Source: Phaeobacter sp. 22II1-1F12B
Lineage (GTDB): Bacteria; Pseudomonadota; Alphaproteobacteria; Rhodobacterales; Rhodobacteraceae
DNA length: 64,000 bases
Direction of reading: 5' to 3'
Assembly (NCBI RefSeq): GCF_002210165.1
Contig: NZ_AQQP01000001.1
Span: 124,001-188,000 of the forward strand
Shown: piece by piece, positions 63,810 to 64,000 of the stretch
Layout: each line of letters opens with the position of its first letter
Position numbering within the stretch: the first letter of the stretch is position 1
Translations under genes and position numbers: made by a program
Notes under the pieces: model-generated
What the model was told of the DNA's origin: nothing
What the model saw: only the letters and a program-made list of their open reading frames with translations
Databases searched by the model: none

Positions 63810-64000
63810 TCACTCGGCAGCGTTTTCAAGCTGAACCACGTCGCGCAGGTAACGGCTCAGGTCGTCGCGCAGATCGTCGCGGGCCAATGCAAAGGCCACG
63901 GTCGCCTGCAAAAAGCCCGACTTGGACCCGCAATCGAACCGCTGTCCGCGGAAGCGATAGCCGTACACGCCGTTCTCCGTGCCGATATCCGCCGCAATGG
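63810..64000 (-). CDS. galU: UTP-glucose-1-phosphate uridylyltransferase, C-terminal end
   Basis: The frame runs off the right edge; the stop is at 63810-63812. The visible last 62 residues include YGYRFRGQRFDCGSKSGFLQ and ATVAFALARDDL, the C-terminal signature of GalU. GalU makes UDP-glucose from UTP and glucose-1-phosphate, feeding GalE. It is the upstream gene of the galE-glycosyltransferase run. No start is visible. Confidence 0.88.
   Translation of the reverse strand, partial: IAADIGTENGVYGYRFRGQRFDCGSKSGFLQATVAFALARDDLRDDLSRYLRDVVQLENAAE

Noticed and set aside
1-64000. Mobile elements, phage, CRISPR, tRNA or rRNA genes
   Set aside because: No transposase, integrase, repeat-spacer pattern or cloverleaf was recognised in the intergenic gaps, which are short and mostly explained.

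Overview
The window reads as chromosome of a marine alphaproteobacterium of the Rhodobacteraceae (Roseobacter group). GC is high and third positions are GC-rich. The core proteins (SerA/SerC/SerB, DapD/DapE, RlmN, RNase R, the LptC-LptA-LptB-HPF-PtsN run) look alphaproteobacterial, and the family set (IalB, Hint_2, YCII, DUF1028, XRE-cupin, NodH-like sulfotransferase) is typical of roseobacters. This placement is inference; there is no rRNA gene to confirm it. I see no tRNA, CRISPR array, insertion sequence or phage gene.

Layout. 1-5 kb: end of rsmD, then map and sfsA (minus), then a tightly overlapped plus run (CinA-type protein, GNAT, CMD/AhpD-like protein, OmpA protein). 5-11 kb: a thiolase diverges from an XRE-cupin regulator, followed by the threonine-to-glycine operon kbl - methyltransferase - tdh - cysteine-synthase-like gene, all overlapping. 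11-17 kb: a phosphatase, a LysR regulator, a small heme-copper-oxidase-like membrane protein, and the serine pathway (serA and serC on minus, serB divergent, with a structured serC leader). 17-25 kb: ArsR/SRPBCC/YCII operon, asparaginase, IalB protein, rlmN, DsbA-like protein, LOG-family protein, threonine/serine dehydratase and dapD. 25-29 kb: two Hint-domain proteins and two small genes lie between dapD and dapE. 29-33 kb: dapE, a DUF2064 glycosyltransferase and RNase R.

33.2-45.5 kb is the most distinctive region. A nine-gene minus operon encodes a polyamine-type ABC importer, an ATZ/TRZ-type amidohydrolase, a DUF1028 protein, an FAD amine oxidase, a hydantoinase and a hydantoin/Asp/Glu-type racemase. 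A LysR gene follows, then a divergent pair encoding a D-carbamoylase with a complete E47/K127/C172 triad and a second DUF1028 protein. Together they suggest uptake and stepwise opening of a cyclic ureide (hydantoin-like) or amine-bearing substrate, ending in an amino acid, CO2 and ammonia. The substrate and the DUF1028 role are unknown.

45.5-52.4 kb: methionine synthase split into two overlapping genes, a cytochrome P450 beside an orphan TRAP binding protein, and a cupin. 52.6-57.4 kb: RNase D, KdsD, LptC, LptA, LptB, HPF and PtsN, without the rpoN gene often found between lptB and hpf. 57.4-64 kb: surface-glycan genes on minus: a two-module sulfotransferase, a Core-2/I-branching-type glycosyltransferase, two paralogous family-2-like glycosyltransferases, galE and the end of galU.
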